From the NCBI GenBank assembly GCA_028023455.1, contig JAQFVV010012405.1, positions 12,612,031-12,676,030 on the forward strand: a stretch of DNA of 64,000 bases. Reading direction: 5' to 3'. The position numbers and the translations under genes are program-made. Of this stretch, positions 45,453 to 56,460 are shown piece after piece; within the stretch, counting starts at the first letter, position 1, and each line of letters begins with the position of its first letter. The notes under the pieces were generated by a model that did not search any database, had not been told where the DNA came from, and saw only the letters and a program-made list of their open reading frames with translations. The DNA is from Epiperipatus broadwayi. Lineage: Eukaryota > Onychophora > Udeonychophora > Euonychophora > Peripatidae.

Positions 45453-45679
45453 TTAGAAATAAATAATTAGAATAATTATATATATTTGAGTTTGTGTGGT
45501 GATATCACCATAGAATATCTGATTTTATTACATATATAAACCACACATTTCATTATTTAACAGTTACATTTATAAAGGACCTGAACCCAAACCCTTAAGC
45601 TCCTTACATCTATCAAATCTATCTTACACAACTGATACACATGACAACACATATATATATATAAAGATAAATGATCTCC

Positions 45680-45727
45680 AATATACATATTTTATGCTGA
45701 ACCAGCATTCATCATTTGGTCCGATCA
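45680..45727 (-). ncRNA. Decayed hammerhead-like motif in H2 cluster
   Basis: On minus the core reads ATGATGA and AAAA instead of CTGATGA and GAAA. Stem II ATGCT / GGTTC / AGCAT pairs completely, including an A-U at the stem base, useful as comparative evidence. Confidence 0.4.
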
Positions 45728-46290
45728 CTATTTCCAACACATATGTACAATGAGTGCTTAATTTATATTAAGATAGCATATCTTTAAACTTTGATGGACA
45801 AGCTTCAACACCCTCAACTCCCCAACTCTTCAATCATTTCATTTCAAAAAAAATCTGAGAAAGGAATGCTCAACCCCCTTGTTGGTGCCACTACATTGGA
45901 GATCATTTTTCTTTTTCACATGTATGTGGTCATGTGAATCAGTTGTATAAGATAGGATAGATAAAGGGAGCTTGAGAGTTTGAGTTTAAGTTTAGTATAG
46001 ACAATATACATAAATTTACATATTACATATTCAACCTGTATTCTGCCCAACCTTCTTCTGTAAAATGAAATAGACATATTAAGGTCCTATGTGGGTATAG
46101 ATTGACTTAAGGTCACTATGGGGTATGACAATAATATTCACATCAACAAGGGCTTTGAGCATTCCATCCTCAGATTTTCATTGGAATGAATGGCTGAAGA
46201 GTTGGGGAGTGGAAGTGATAAATTTAAAGAATTCCTATCTTAATATAAACTGAACACTGATTGTATATATGTGTTGGAGATGATGATGTG

Positions 46291-46335
46291 GACCAATTGA
46301 TAAGTTCTGGTTCAGCACGAAATACTATATTGGAG
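46291..46335 (+). ncRNA. Decayed hammerhead-like motif in H2 cluster
   Basis: GACCAA, TTGATAA (for CTGATGA), stem II GTTCT / GGTTC / AGCAC with G-C at the base, GAAA, ATTGG. The G-C base pair is the canonical one. Confidence 0.4.
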
Positions 46336-46945
46336 ATTATTCATATTTTTCACATATATGTGGTCATGTGTATCAGTTGTATAATATAGATTGGATAGAT
46401 ATAGGGAATTTGAGAGGTTGGGTTCAAGTCTCTTATAATTACATTAAGTTTAGTATAGACAACATACATATATTTAAATATTATATATTTGGCCTGTATT
46501 TTATCCATCCCTCTTTTTTATAATTAAATGGACATTTTAAGGTCCTATGTGAGAGGGGTCAGATTGACTTGAGGTCAATTTGGGTATGACAATAATATTC
46601 ATATCAACAAGAGCTTTGAGTATTCCATCCTCAGATTTTCAATGAAATGGATGGATGAAAAGTTGAGAAGTAGAGGAGATTGAAGCTTGTACATCAAAGT
46701 TTAAAGCACTGATTGTATATATGTGTTGGAGATGGTAATCTGGACTACCTAATGAATGCTGGTTCAGCACAAAATATATATATTGGTGATCATTTATCTT
46801 TTTCACCTGTATGTGGTCATGCGTAGCAGTTGTATAAGATAGATGTAGGGAGTTTGAGAGTTCGGGTTCAAGTCTATTATAATTACATTAAGTTGAGTAT
46901 AAATAATATACAAATATTTAAATATTATATATGTAATTAATTAAT

Positions 46946-48220
46946 ATACAAACATGTTGAGTTGTTTTCGAACCTTAAAGTTTTTTTTTAATTCTGTCTA
47001 TTAGCTAAGTCGTTATTGATTAATGCAAATCCAGAAACTATGTCTGGAAATAAGCATTCAATTCTAATACCATATATCTATGACTTATTAACCCTAAATA
47101 GAGAACACTTATAATTATAGCTAATGCTTGAAAGTTTATCATTTTTAATTTGATATTAGTGAACATTGCATTAAATATCTCAATAATTTAATTTAGGAAT
47201 TTATTTATTAGACTATATATATATTGTAACGTCTGTGAATTGGATCACAAAGCTGATAGAAACTATGGTTTAAATTAACACTAAATAAAGCAGCGGTTTA
47301 AAATAATATTGAAGAAAGACTTTCATATTATATTAATGCCGTCATAAAAATTAAAAACAAAACGAAAAAGTACACAAAAATAATTAAATCCTTCCTAAAA
47401 AACACATACTTTTAAACCAAAATACAGCTTTCTGTGTTTGTTTATTTGATATTCAGATATTGTGTCTAACAAAAAAAGATCATATAAACAAATTTTAGAA
47501 GTAGTCAAGACTAGAAATGAAATACTTTTGTATATTTGTCAATTGCACACACCATCGTCATCATTTTTAATTATCCACTGCAGGATAAAAGTCTACGTCT
47601 AATCAAAGTGTAACTACTTATGATTTGTTTATCGAATATTTAAATATGTTATTTATATATATGCAGTTCTTCCACTCTTCAAATTTTTCTTCTGTGATGA
47701 AATTATAACAAAGAGAAGTCTCCCGATATGGGCAAAACTATATTATATAGTAGATAATAATTTTATGTTTATTGATGTAAAGTTATCAATAAAATTGGTT
47801 AAAATTAAATAAATATTTAACAATGTGTCAAAAGTATATCCATTGAATATATTGGTTCAAACCTTCATAACATATATCAATATGCTTTGTTTAATTACTT
47901 TTGTTAAATTATTTTAATAAATATATTGTTAATAAATCTAATTCGTTTTCATTTTAATCTCAATGACGTATAAGTAAATATTTTTTTCACATATTCAGTA
48001 TGCTTTGTGTAAGAGATCTATAACAACAAAACTATTATAAATATGAAGGTGGCAATCATAACCAAGTTCTGTACTGTAGATCATTACAAATAATTGTTAT
48101 TTTTCATATATTCTTTTGATACATTTTAAGAGGTTGACAATGTATAGAAATACAATTATTATCCGGATAAAATGATTTACTATAGAAGTATTATGTAAAA
48201 GGGATTTAGCAGGATTTTTC
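46946..48220. other. Mostly unassigned DNA
   Basis: An RTE 3' fragment lies at 47545-47612 on the minus strand. Otherwise nothing recognised. Confidence 0.45.
47545..47612 (-). mobile_element. Short RTE LINE 3' end
   Basis: 'catcatttttaattatccac' and 'tgcaggataaaagtct' match the inverted 3' end word order at 51955-52000 ('ttttcaatccactgtaggat'). Confidence 0.5.
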
Positions 48221-48224
48221 CATC

Positions 48225-48730
48225 TATATTTGTCTTCCACTCTATCTCAAACAACCTATACTCATGACCACATACATTCAAAAAAGATAGATAATATCCA
48301 ATATACATATCGCAAGCAGAACCAGCACTCATCAGTTGGCCCAGAACATAATCTCCTACACATATACACAATCAGTATCCAGTATACATTAAGACAGCAA
48401 TTTGTTAAACTTTAATGGGCAGACTTCAATCTTCTAACCCTTCCAACTATTCATTCATCTATTTCATTGACAAACCAATTATGGAATGTCCAAAGCTCTT
48501 ATAGGATTTGGTATTGTAGTCATCCCCATGTAAATATTAAATCAATCCACCTCATATTATTGGATTATTACATATCCATATATATGAAGAGACAAGAGGG
48601 ATGGGCTGGACTTATACTATGATGTAATCTATTTTTTAATGAAATGGATGGGTGAATAGTTGGAAGGGTGAAAAGATTAAAGCCTATTCATTAAAGTATA
48701 ACAATTTGCTATTTTAATATAAACTAAGCA
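48225..48730. repeat. Family H2 copies, direct then inverted, left of a nested H1 element
   Basis: 48225-48560 is a direct-orientation H2 copy ('catgaccacatacattc', 'gcactcatcagttggccca', 'gggcagacttcaatct'). 48600-48730 is an inverted copy ('aatgaaatggatgggtgaa', 'ttaaagcctattcattaaag', 'taatataaactaagc'). The latter is interrupted by H1 and resumes at 49072. Confidence 0.7.
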
Positions 48731-49071
48731 TCACATGATCACCATCTCTTATGCTAGCCCATAACTGTTATTAAACAGGCAAAACTCTCATGCAGTAGTG
48801 CCACCCTGTGCCAACCAGAGTAATCAGTGAATGCCAGAAAGCTTGTGCATAAAATCCCTATCTAGTTCCCACTCATCCAATATCCCCAGACTAGTTTCTA
48901 GCTTGTGGCCTTCATCAGATTCAAGGCTCCTCACTGATGAAGGCCACAAGCCAGAAACTAGTCTGGGGATATTGGATGAGTAGCCAAGTCTTCTGGAATT
49001 CATTGATTACTCTGATTGGCACAGGTTGGCACTACTGTATGGAGAGTTTTGCCTGTTTAATAAACCAAACA
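48719..49071. mobile_element. Family H1 foldback element, copy e, nested in H2
   Basis: Element 48731-49059 flanked by ATAAACTAAGCA (48719-48730) and ATAAACCAAACA (49060-49071), a 12-bp duplication with two changes. The H2 sequence that would be continuous without it is seen intact at 46240. Left border word 'tcacatgatcacc', then 'aaacaggcaaaactct', and at the right end 'gagttttgcctgttta'. The two arms (about 48773-48919 and 48934-49057) pair over most of their length. The centre holds the best H1 hammerhead motif. Confidence 0.85.
48919..48977 (+). ncRNA. Type I hammerhead-like motif, best H1 copy
   Basis: In order: outer stem I ATTCAA (48919-48924), GGC, inner stem I TCCTCA (48928-48933), CTGATGA (48934-48940), A, stem II GGC / CACAA / GCC, A, GAAAC (48954-48958), TA, GTC (48961-48963, cleavage expected after C), TGGGGA (48964-48969), TA, TTGGAT (48972-48977). 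Inner and outer stem I each make six pairs (two G-U). Stem III is a minimal two pairs, A-U and C-G, around a two-base loop, as described for PLE and retrozyme hammerheads. The weak point is an A-A opposition at the base of stem II, shared by the H1 copies where both bases remain. Confidence 0.62.
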
Positions 49072-49260
49072 CTGATATGTGTGAGAGATTATGATCTATC
49101 CCAACTGGTGAATACTGGTTGTGCACAAAATATGTATATTAGGAATCACCTTTTTCACATGTGTGTGATCATGTGAATCAGTTACTTGAGATGGAATGAA
49201 GAGTGAATATAGACTGAAAAATTCTAAATTCAAATCCTCTACTTACATATATAAGAAATA
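49072..49260 (-). repeat. Family H2 copy, right of the nested H1 element
   Basis: Continues the interrupted copy: 'actgatatgtgtgagagatt', 'ccaactggtgaatactgg', 'tgtgatcatgtgaatcagtt'. The hammerhead core is mutated (CTGGTGA, AAAA). Confidence 0.65.
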
Positions 49261-50850
49261 TACAGTATAAGCAAATTACATATAGAAGTATTAATAATAT
49301 GAAAGTATTTGGATTAAATTATCATTAATAACCTGAAAGCCAAATAAATATGGAGGCATTACATTATACCTTTCCTGAAGTAGAAAATGACTAAATTTAT
49401 GTTAGAAAGCCTGAAAAGTAGAAGTTGACAGATTCATGCATGGTCTATACCATCATCAAACACCATTTTCTACATCAAATTTGAAACAGTTTATTCAAGT
49501 CATCTGATATTACAACCCATTTATATTTTATTACCCTAATTGAGTGTACATATTCTGATTATATTTAAAAGATGCAATTTTCAAAGGAGTAATTTATACA
49601 TTTACATTAGTTTTTTCAATGATGTGGCTTGCTATTTTATTTTTCAACACTCTCTCCTTCATGATTTCCACACTGTTTTCTAAAAGAGAAATCACCGGTG
49701 AATATGTACATTTATATTAGATTTGATAGTTTAAAATTTATACATATAATTCTTTAAGAGTTTAGTGAATATTGTTTATTGTGAAGACTGTAATTGCTAA
49801 TTAATTATCCTAATGTACACTTGCTAAGTAAACGTATACAATTATAATAAAATAAATGTAAAATAATTATGGAGAGCTATGACTGATTTGGAATATTGAG
49901 AAGGTTCAATAGACATTTCAACATTTCAAAAGTTTTAGCATGATTTTTCTTTTTCTCAATGTCTAAAACTGTATATTTAAAACGTAAAATTTAAGGTAAT
50001 TGTATTTTTACAATATATATAATTTAAGATCAATATTTTATATAGTATTGAATCCAAGATATTATAATGATTCAGAATATTATAACAGATATTTATATCT
50101 ATAGATATCGGTGAAGATGAAAAGAAATCTAAAGAAAACTGTCGACACGAAAAAGATATGAATTGATAAGCTGCTTAACTAATAGAGCCACGAAAAATTG
50201 TAATTTTATTAATATAAATAATTAACCGTCAATCACTTAGGATCGCATAACTTTCAAGTACCAAAAATGGCTGGTTGGGTCAATCCGGAAATCCTTCATT
50301 TCAGACACTCTAACAATGAGCAAATTACTCAGGGCATTTTAATTATTTATAAAAACCATTATATAGAGATTACTTTATACATTTCAAGTATTTTTACTAA
50401 AGTAGCTTTTAAGCAGGAATTTCTGGATCCCTAAGATTCAGTGAAAATATTTCACAGGCCCATGAATTTAATTGAAAAATTCAATTTATTATCTTTATTT
50501 TCCCTGACCTCTGACCGAAATGTAGCGTTTCCTTCACTTATGAAAAAGTGCAATAAATTACAGTAGTGTTCATCTTATTACCATTTTATCTCAAAAAATT
50601 TATTATGCTCATCAGTATTTTAAAAATACTACAATTGTTAAATTCATTGTTGAATCATACATTATAAGTGCAAGCTATATATAAGTCATGTGACATCTGA
50701 CTTGTTATTATTACTTTTGTATTACCAAAACCAAGGATAGTTTTTTTCCATCTCATTAAAATAAGTAAGATATATACAAAACATGGATATTGATAAATTA
50801 TTGATTTTTAGAGAGCAAATCATTTTCCATTAAAACTTGTTAATGCCATT
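49261..50850. other. Unassigned DNA
   Basis: No gene or repeat recognised. Confidence 0.45.
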
Positions 50851-50959
50851 TAATGTTATCTAAAATGCACACAGAGAGCGTACCAATAGCTCAAACAAGC
50901 TCTTAATTAATAAGTGCGATATGAGAAAATATTTAAAATCTCTACCCAGAACACTCTCA

Positions 50960-51005
50960 TCTCCAGACCAATTGGTTTCAAGCTTATGGCTCATGTCAGT
51001 GGAGA
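50960..51005 (-). ncRNA. Type I hammerhead-like motif, H3 unit 1
   Basis: On minus: stem I TCTCCA, core CTGACAT, stem II GAGC / CATAA / GCTT, GAA, stem III ACC / AATT / GGT, C, stem I TGGAGA. Six stem I pairs and four stem II pairs (G-U at the base). The core deviates at two places from CUGANGA. Confidence 0.62.
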
Positions 51006-51377
51006 GCTAGAATATTCGGATAGTAGACCTAAAATATCAACTCAAAAAAACCAGCACTTATTTCATATGTATATTTAAAAATAAACTCTGAAATTTTCGG
51101 ACATGAAAATGTCTTTAAATCCAGCTATCTAACTTAAATAGCTATATGGGACTGAACTAAATTCAGATCTACCATATTCTAATAGCTCAGCATAGCCAAA
51201 GCCTTGAAGGTAAATTTATAATAATTAAAAAGCAAGTCATATATAACGTGACGTTACTTTTAATAAGCTTGTAGTTACAAAAATGCACACAGAGAGTGTA
51301 CCAATAGCTCAAACAAGCTCTTAATTAATAAGTGCGGTATGAGAAAATATTTAAAATCTCTATCCAGAACACTCTCA

Positions 51378-51423
51378 TCTCCAGACCAACTGGTTTCGAG
51401 CTTATGGCTCACGTCAGTGGAGA
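51378..51423 (-). ncRNA. Type I hammerhead-like motif, H3 unit 2
   Basis: On minus: TCTCCA, CTGACGT, stem II GAGC / CATAA / GCTC (four Watson-Crick pairs with the canonical G-C base), GAA, stem III ACC / AGTT / GGT, C as the cleavage-site base in GTC, then TGGAGA pairing fully with TCTCCA. The only core departure is U for the last A of CUGANGA, which would be expected to lower activity. Confidence 0.7.
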
Positions 51424-51619
51424 GCTAGAATATTCGGACACTAGACCTTCTATTGGTACGCTCTCTGTGTGCATTTTTGTAACTACAAGCTTATTAAAAG
51501 TAACGTCACATTATATATGACTTGCTTTTTTAATTATTATAATGTTATCTAAACCAATTTAAAAATATAATTAAAAAATTGAAATAAAGCTGTATTGGAG
51601 ATGATACTAGAAGAAATAA

Positions 51620-51780
51620 ATAATAGATAGTCAGTCGAAAAAACTAAAAAAAGAGTGAAGTGAGATGAATAAGTGAGATAGAATAGTTTACTGGAGTGAT
51701 GTCAAGAAGACAACTATGAATATTAACATTGGATTAAACTTAGATCTTCATTCCAGTTGAAGGAAAAAATTTAATGATTA
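51620..51780 (+). mobile_element. Very degraded RTE 3' end
   Basis: 'agtgagatgaataagtgaga', 'ttggattaaacttag' and 'cttcattcca' follow the word order of the RTE ends at 2957 and 4314. Tail-to-tail with the RTE that starts at 51955. Confidence 0.4.
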
Positions 51781-52009
51781 ATAATGTCATGTGAAGGTTC
51801 ATAATTTCAGAAAAAGCCATCTGTCTGGGGTAAAATACCCCAGTTCTTTCAAATAAGATTATGTGAAATTTTTGTTTAAAAATATAAAAAGGTATCATAA
51901 TATGTTGATAAATCCAATAATCACAATTTTAAAAAGCTGTATTAATTTGATTATTAATCATCCTCAACCATTTTCAATCCACTGTAGGATGAAGGTCTCT
52001 CCAAGTTCA

Positions 52010-53780
52010 ATCCTTTTTTTCTGACCTCTGGTCTTTTCTCCACATCATCCCACACACTTTCTTATTTCATCCATCAATCTTACATGTGGTCTGCTTCTGG
52101 GTCTTTTATAATCTCTCAGAATTCGGTTTAATATTTCAACTGTCCATCTATTATCATCTCTTCTATAAATATGTTCAGCCCAACTCCACTTCAGTCTCTT
52201 ATTCCTTTCAATGATGTCAGTAACACCTGTTTGTTCTCTTACCCATGTATTTCATTTTCAATCTATCTTTGTTAGTCTTAACATGCTCTCCATATTTCTT
52301 TGAGCAGTCTGAAGTCTTTGTATTGATCCTCTGTTATATGTGCAAGTTTCAGATCCTTAAGTAAGAACTTGTAAAACACATTTATTAAAAACCTTCCTCA
52401 CATAGGCATATTTTAGTATTAAATTATTTCTGCCAAAAGCACTCAAACCAAGTTTAATTCTATAATTAATTTCATCCATTATGTTTTTATCTCTAGTCAT
52501 AATCTGATAAAGGTGTTTGTAATAGTTAACTCCTTCATATTTCATCATTATAAATATTTATTTTCATCTTTTGAGAAAATTCACTGAATATTACTTGAGT
52601 CTTTTTACTTTCTTTCATCTGATAACTCTTGCAACATTTCCTGAAGCTTTGAAGCATTATTTGCAAAAACAACTACTTCATCTTCAAAATCTAAGAAACT
52701 TAAATAATCTCAATTTATTTTTATTCTTTTAACTTCCCATTTTAATCTACAAAATTCTTCTAGCAGCACTGTTATAAAAAGTTTTGGAGATTTGGAGTCA
52801 CCCTGTCTTATATTCTTCTCAATGTTAAAATCCCTAGTATTATTATGTAATCTAATTGTTGCTGTTGCATTTTTATAAATATTCTTGAAAATATGACAAT
52901 GTCCTGGGTCTATACTTTGATGATCCAATGTTTTAATCACTGGACAAATGCTTATTGAATCAAATGCCTTTTCATAATCTACAAATCCATATATCATAAT
53001 GGCAACTTATATTCATTGGTCTTTTCTATAACTTCTTTCAATATTTGAATATGATCTACTATATTAAATTCACTTTTAAAACCACTTTGTTCTTTTGGTT
53101 GTTTTAAATCCAATGGTCTCTTTAGATGAGTTGCAATTATTTTAGTAAAAATTTTGTATAAAACTGATAAAAGGCTGATATGTCTGTGATTTCTAATATC
53201 TTTTTTATCACCTTTTTTAAATATTAATATTAATACTGCATTCTTCCAATTATCTGGTACATCTTTATTATCTAGACATTTGGTATATAACTTTGCCCAA
53301 AAAAAATTATTTCTTTACCTGCTTCTTTTAAGATATCGATTATAATTTCATCATTATCTGGAGCTTTTTTATCTTCTCCATAAATTTAATTGCATATCTG
53401 ATTTCTTCATTTAAAATCCTGAGCAATTCAGAAGATTAGGAAATGTTTGTTTTTTGTTACAATATAATTCTTAATAGAACTCTTCTACCTATTTCATATC
53501 ATCTCTAGTTTTAATAATAGTTCCATCTTTTTTTCTTATTGCAGATATAAATTTCCTACCAATACCAAAATGTTGTTTTACACTCTTCAGACTTTTATTC
53601 TCTTCTATAGCTTTTTTTGCTAGTTCACAATTGTACTTTCTTATATCATTATCAACTCTTTTTGGCACCATTTTACAAAATTCGAGGTAAACAGTCTTTC
53701 TTAATGCATCATTTTTATATATTTTCTTAATCCTTTTCTTCACAAATTGTTTAGTCTCTGTAGAAATTTTATAAGTCAAT
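52010..53780 (-). pseudogene. RTE reverse transcriptase and C-terminus, broken
   Basis: 53779-53489 is the linker between endonuclease and RT ('KISTETKQFVKKRIKKIYK'). 52997-52710 reads 'YGFVDYEKAFDSISI' (motif A), then 'RDFNIEKNIRQGDSKSPKLF' (motif B of the RTE type, usually R.GVRQGDT.SPKLF). The catalytic box, expected as FADD, reads FEDE at about 52690. 52548-52357 gives 'YYKHLYQIMTRDKNIMDEI'. The C-terminus continues 'SWAEHIYRRDDNRWTVEIL' and 'KRPRSRPHVRLMDEIRKC'. Not functional. Confidence 0.82.
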
Positions 53781-54299
53781 TACTGCTTTTTTCTACTAGC
53801 AATCTTTGTTGCAGTTTTTAAAAGGATATTAGCTATGTTCCTAACGATTTCATTCAAATCAGAATCATGTTCAAAATCTGCTAATATTTGTAAACAATTT
53901 GCAAATTCTAGTTGAAATTTATTAGAATGTTTCTGAAGATTAGGAATGCCAACTGGTAATATTGTTTTTCTTAATAATTTTTGTCTTGCTAATTTTGCAT
54001 GTCTTTTGCTAATTTACTAGTAAATGATCACTTCCTGTGTTGAATTAATTAAGAACATTATAATGTTGAAATATGTATTTTCTGTTAGTTAAAATACAAT
54101 CCAATTCTGCTGTACCTTTATTTGGATGCTTCTATGTTTATTTTCTTTTAACATTTTTCTCAAAAAAATAATTCATAATATAGTTTTTCTTTTTTTTTGC
54201 AAACTCCATAAATATATATTCTCTCTCATTTCTATTACCGCATAATTAAATTTATATATAGCATTCATCTTTCAATTGTTTACCAATTTATCATTAAAG

Positions 54300-54650
54300 T
54301 CTTTCATAACAATTTTAAAATGTTCTTTGGTCTGATAAAAAGTCTTTTGCACATCCATATAAAAAATTCTCTACTACTTCATCATTATGAGAACAGAACT
54401 TGTTGGATCATAAACCTGAATTATTTGCATTTGGTATCTACTATTAAGGTGATTAATTAATCTTGCCACTCTGTCTGATACACCATCAATCTCTACAATG
54501 TTGTTCTTCCACTTTTTATAATGAATCCTACTTGTACTTCTAATATATGGGCCTTTGTAGTACAGTAACATGTCCACTTTTTAAATCAATTGTCTCTTCA
54601 CCTTTTTTCTAATTTCAAAAAGTCCAATAATTCCCTACTTAATGTGAGAC
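54300..54650 (-). pseudogene. RTE AP-endonuclease fragment
   Basis: The frame at 54577-54374 reads 'YKKWKNNIVEIDGVSDRVAR' and 'NSRYQMQIIQVYDPTSS', matching the RTE endonuclease stretch '(V)GF.I.KK...' to 'I.VYAPTS'. The active-site asparagine/glutamate region upstream is out of frame. The endonuclease nicks target DNA. Confidence 0.7.
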
Positions 54651-55170
54651 AGTTCTTCCTTAACTTTAAAATGATCTACAGTTGTAAATACCTAAATAAA
54701 AAAGATTATCAAATGGCTGGCTGGGTCTGTGATCATACAATTCTTAGCACTCTCTGCCTTGGGCCACCAAATGCTGCCTTGGCTGATGATTTTATAGCCT
54801 TCTGGCAATAAAGACCATGATTTATTTTTGCCTGTCATGATTGTAAATATCTATTAGAATTTTTTTTTTCATTTACATGCACTTTCATTCGGCCAGAAAA
54901 CAACTGATATTTCAGTTAAGAGGTGTGAGGCAACTGAGAAGAAAGATTATCCTAATCTTAAACTCAGAGATAAAAAGTATATTCACTTTTTATCTCTTTC
55001 TTGAGTACCCATTCATGTTTGAATATTATATTAATAATCACATGGTAATAACAGGTAATAACAGCTAGAATGATAAGAATGTGTGGAGTGTACATTAGGA
55101 ATTTGTCCTGCTCAGTTCCTTTAAGGTCTACAAAAGGAATCAAAAGGTTTCCTTTCAATTAACAGCAAAC

Positions 55171-56080
55171 TATAGAATTTATAATGTAATGTCAAGTTAA
55201 TCTCAATATTTACAATATTTACCTATAGAGATTTCTTTGACAATTTACTCTACATTTTAGGGTTTATGTTAAGCTTTGGGGTCATATTGTTTACATTTGG
55301 AAACAATTTAGCTATATATATATTAGTCACCAAAATTTAAAATTTTGTCCTTAAGTTCAAATGGTTTTAATCAGAAACATACCATAATTAGACTAAAATG
55401 AGAGTGACGGAGTAAAAAAAAATCCTCTTGTTGAGTGAACAAAACTTCTGGGAATCATTTTATTGTGTACATTTTATAATTCATACATACAATAATTTAT
55501 TATGTATACAGTTATCTATTCTTTTAGATTTTCAAATTATATTCTATAATATATTAAGTATATAGTCAATGTACTGATGCGTATTCTTTTTTTCTTGCAT
55601 ATGTACTGGGTTTGAATACTGGTTGATGAAAATAGTTTCTGTAAGATTTAAGATTTTTTTCAGCTAATCTGCATGTAGCCATTTTATTTAACTATTCAAT
55701 ATTTATAAATAAATGAGTATCTCATTATTTTTAGTTGCAGGATAAAACATAAATAAAATTACTTAAATTTCCATCATCTGAAAAAATTAACAAGCCAGGC
55801 GAAGAATGCTTTTAGATATACTTGTACTGTAGCTTTATAAAGGTACGTTTTTTAATTATATATTATAATATATTGCATATACTACTATTTAGAAATACTT
55901 GTTATTCTGTGAAGACGATGTATTGGTATTGCATTTATCTCTCATGCTTATGTGCTGAGTTCGAATTCTGGCTGATAAATATTAGTAAATAATTGATTAA
56001 TTTAAACCAGAATATCTAACGTTAATGTTGAAATACAATTATAATGTATATATTTAACCTAAATGTAATTAAAGGTGAGA
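55171..56080. other. Unassigned DNA with a ~345-bp tandem duplication
   Basis: 55540-55690 and 55885-56020 share 'ataatatatt..gtatata', 'ttcttgcatatgtactgggtttgaatactggttg'-like words in order (second copy 'catgcttatgtgctgagttc'). The shared block contains a B-box-like GGGTTTGAATACTGG, perhaps an old SINE pair. Confidence 0.45.
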
Positions 56081-56205
56081 AACCCAGGCTCTCAAGCTTT
56101 CTATAGTCATCCACTCTATCCAATATAACGGATAGACATACATACATGTGAAAAGGATAAATGATCTCTAATATAAGTATTTTATGTTAAACCAGCATTC
56201 AAGAT
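56081..56205 (+). repeat. Family H2 truncated copy
   Basis: 'aacccaggctctcaagcttt', 'atccactctatccaatata', 'acatgtgaaaaggataaatg', 'atgttaaaccagcattca', then cut within the hammerhead region. Confidence 0.6.
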
Positions 56206-56273
56206 AATGATGATAAAAAGAGAGATAGTTAATAGATAAAAATTAAATAGATGATAACGCCAGATAAATTTTT

Positions 56274-56303
56274 CGGGAGGGAGGGGGGTAGGGGAAGGGG
56301 AAC
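56274..56303 (+). other. G-run with G-quadruplex potential
   Basis: GGGAGGGAGGGGGG is followed closely by GGGG and GGGG. Four or more G-tracts with loops of one to three bases fit a parallel quadruplex. It is an exception in an AT-rich region and sits about 160 bp before a CpG-rich segment. Confidence 0.6.
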
Positions 56304-56460
56304 TGTTTTAAAATTTAAAGCATTCTTAAAATAAAGTAGTAGAGTGTAAAATATCGTTACAAAAAATTTTGGATACGTAAGAATATTTTTTCATTATGTA
56401 ATTTTATATACGATATACAGTGCTCCTTTAACCGCAAAAAGTTAGATATTCACTTTAGAA

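Larger units (their letters stand above)
44640..45455 (+). mobile_element. PLE of a second family, 5'-truncated
   Basis: Holds the last part of the RT (44683-45024), the GIY-YIG endonuclease (45005-45250), a C-terminal tail and, just after the stop, the same hairpin-GAAA ending as PLE-1/2. Protein sequence differs strongly from PLE-1/2. The 5' RT palm is missing. Confidence 0.8.
45590..46945. mobile_element. Family H2 cluster: one direct, then three inverted copies
   Basis: 45590-45898 is a plus-orientation copy. From about 45899 the orientation flips, and copies run in reverse to about 46060, 46080-46495 and 46500-46945, with periods near 450-460 bp ('attaagtttagtatagacaa' at about 45984, 46443 and, changed, 46887). 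B-box-like GGGTTCAAGTCT stands at 46429 and 46865. The hammerhead cores are mutated in all of them. The topology again has tandem units meeting an inverted unit, as at 5.6 kb. Confidence 0.75.
50851..51553. mobile_element. Family H3 multimer with inverted end, 14-bp target duplication
   Basis: TAATGTTATCTAAA occurs exactly at 50851-50864 and 51540-51553. Between them, unit 1 starts at 'atgcacacagagagcg' (50865). The same sequence starts again 418 bp later (about 51283) and runs to about 51449 with a few changes. Then about 90 bp (51450-51539) is the reverse complement of the unit junction 'aaaaagcaagtcatatata ... atgcacacagagag'. So: one whole unit, a second partial unit, and an inverted piece. 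Each unit has a hammerhead motif on the minus strand, so the inverted piece lies at the RNA-sense 5' end. No coding capacity. Confidence 0.88.
51955..55170 (-). mobile_element. RTE-clade LINE, long but decayed, minus strand
   Basis: Order on minus: 5' UTR (55170-54830), AP endonuclease (about 54650-54000), linker (53780-53490), reverse transcriptase (about 53400-52600), thumb and C-terminus (52550-52010), 3' end at about 51955. The RT and C-terminal words are those of the RTE clade. Stops and shifts are scattered. It is the longest RTE copy here and the reference for the short 3' ends at 3.0, 4.3, 19.0 and 47.5 kb. Confidence 0.85.
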
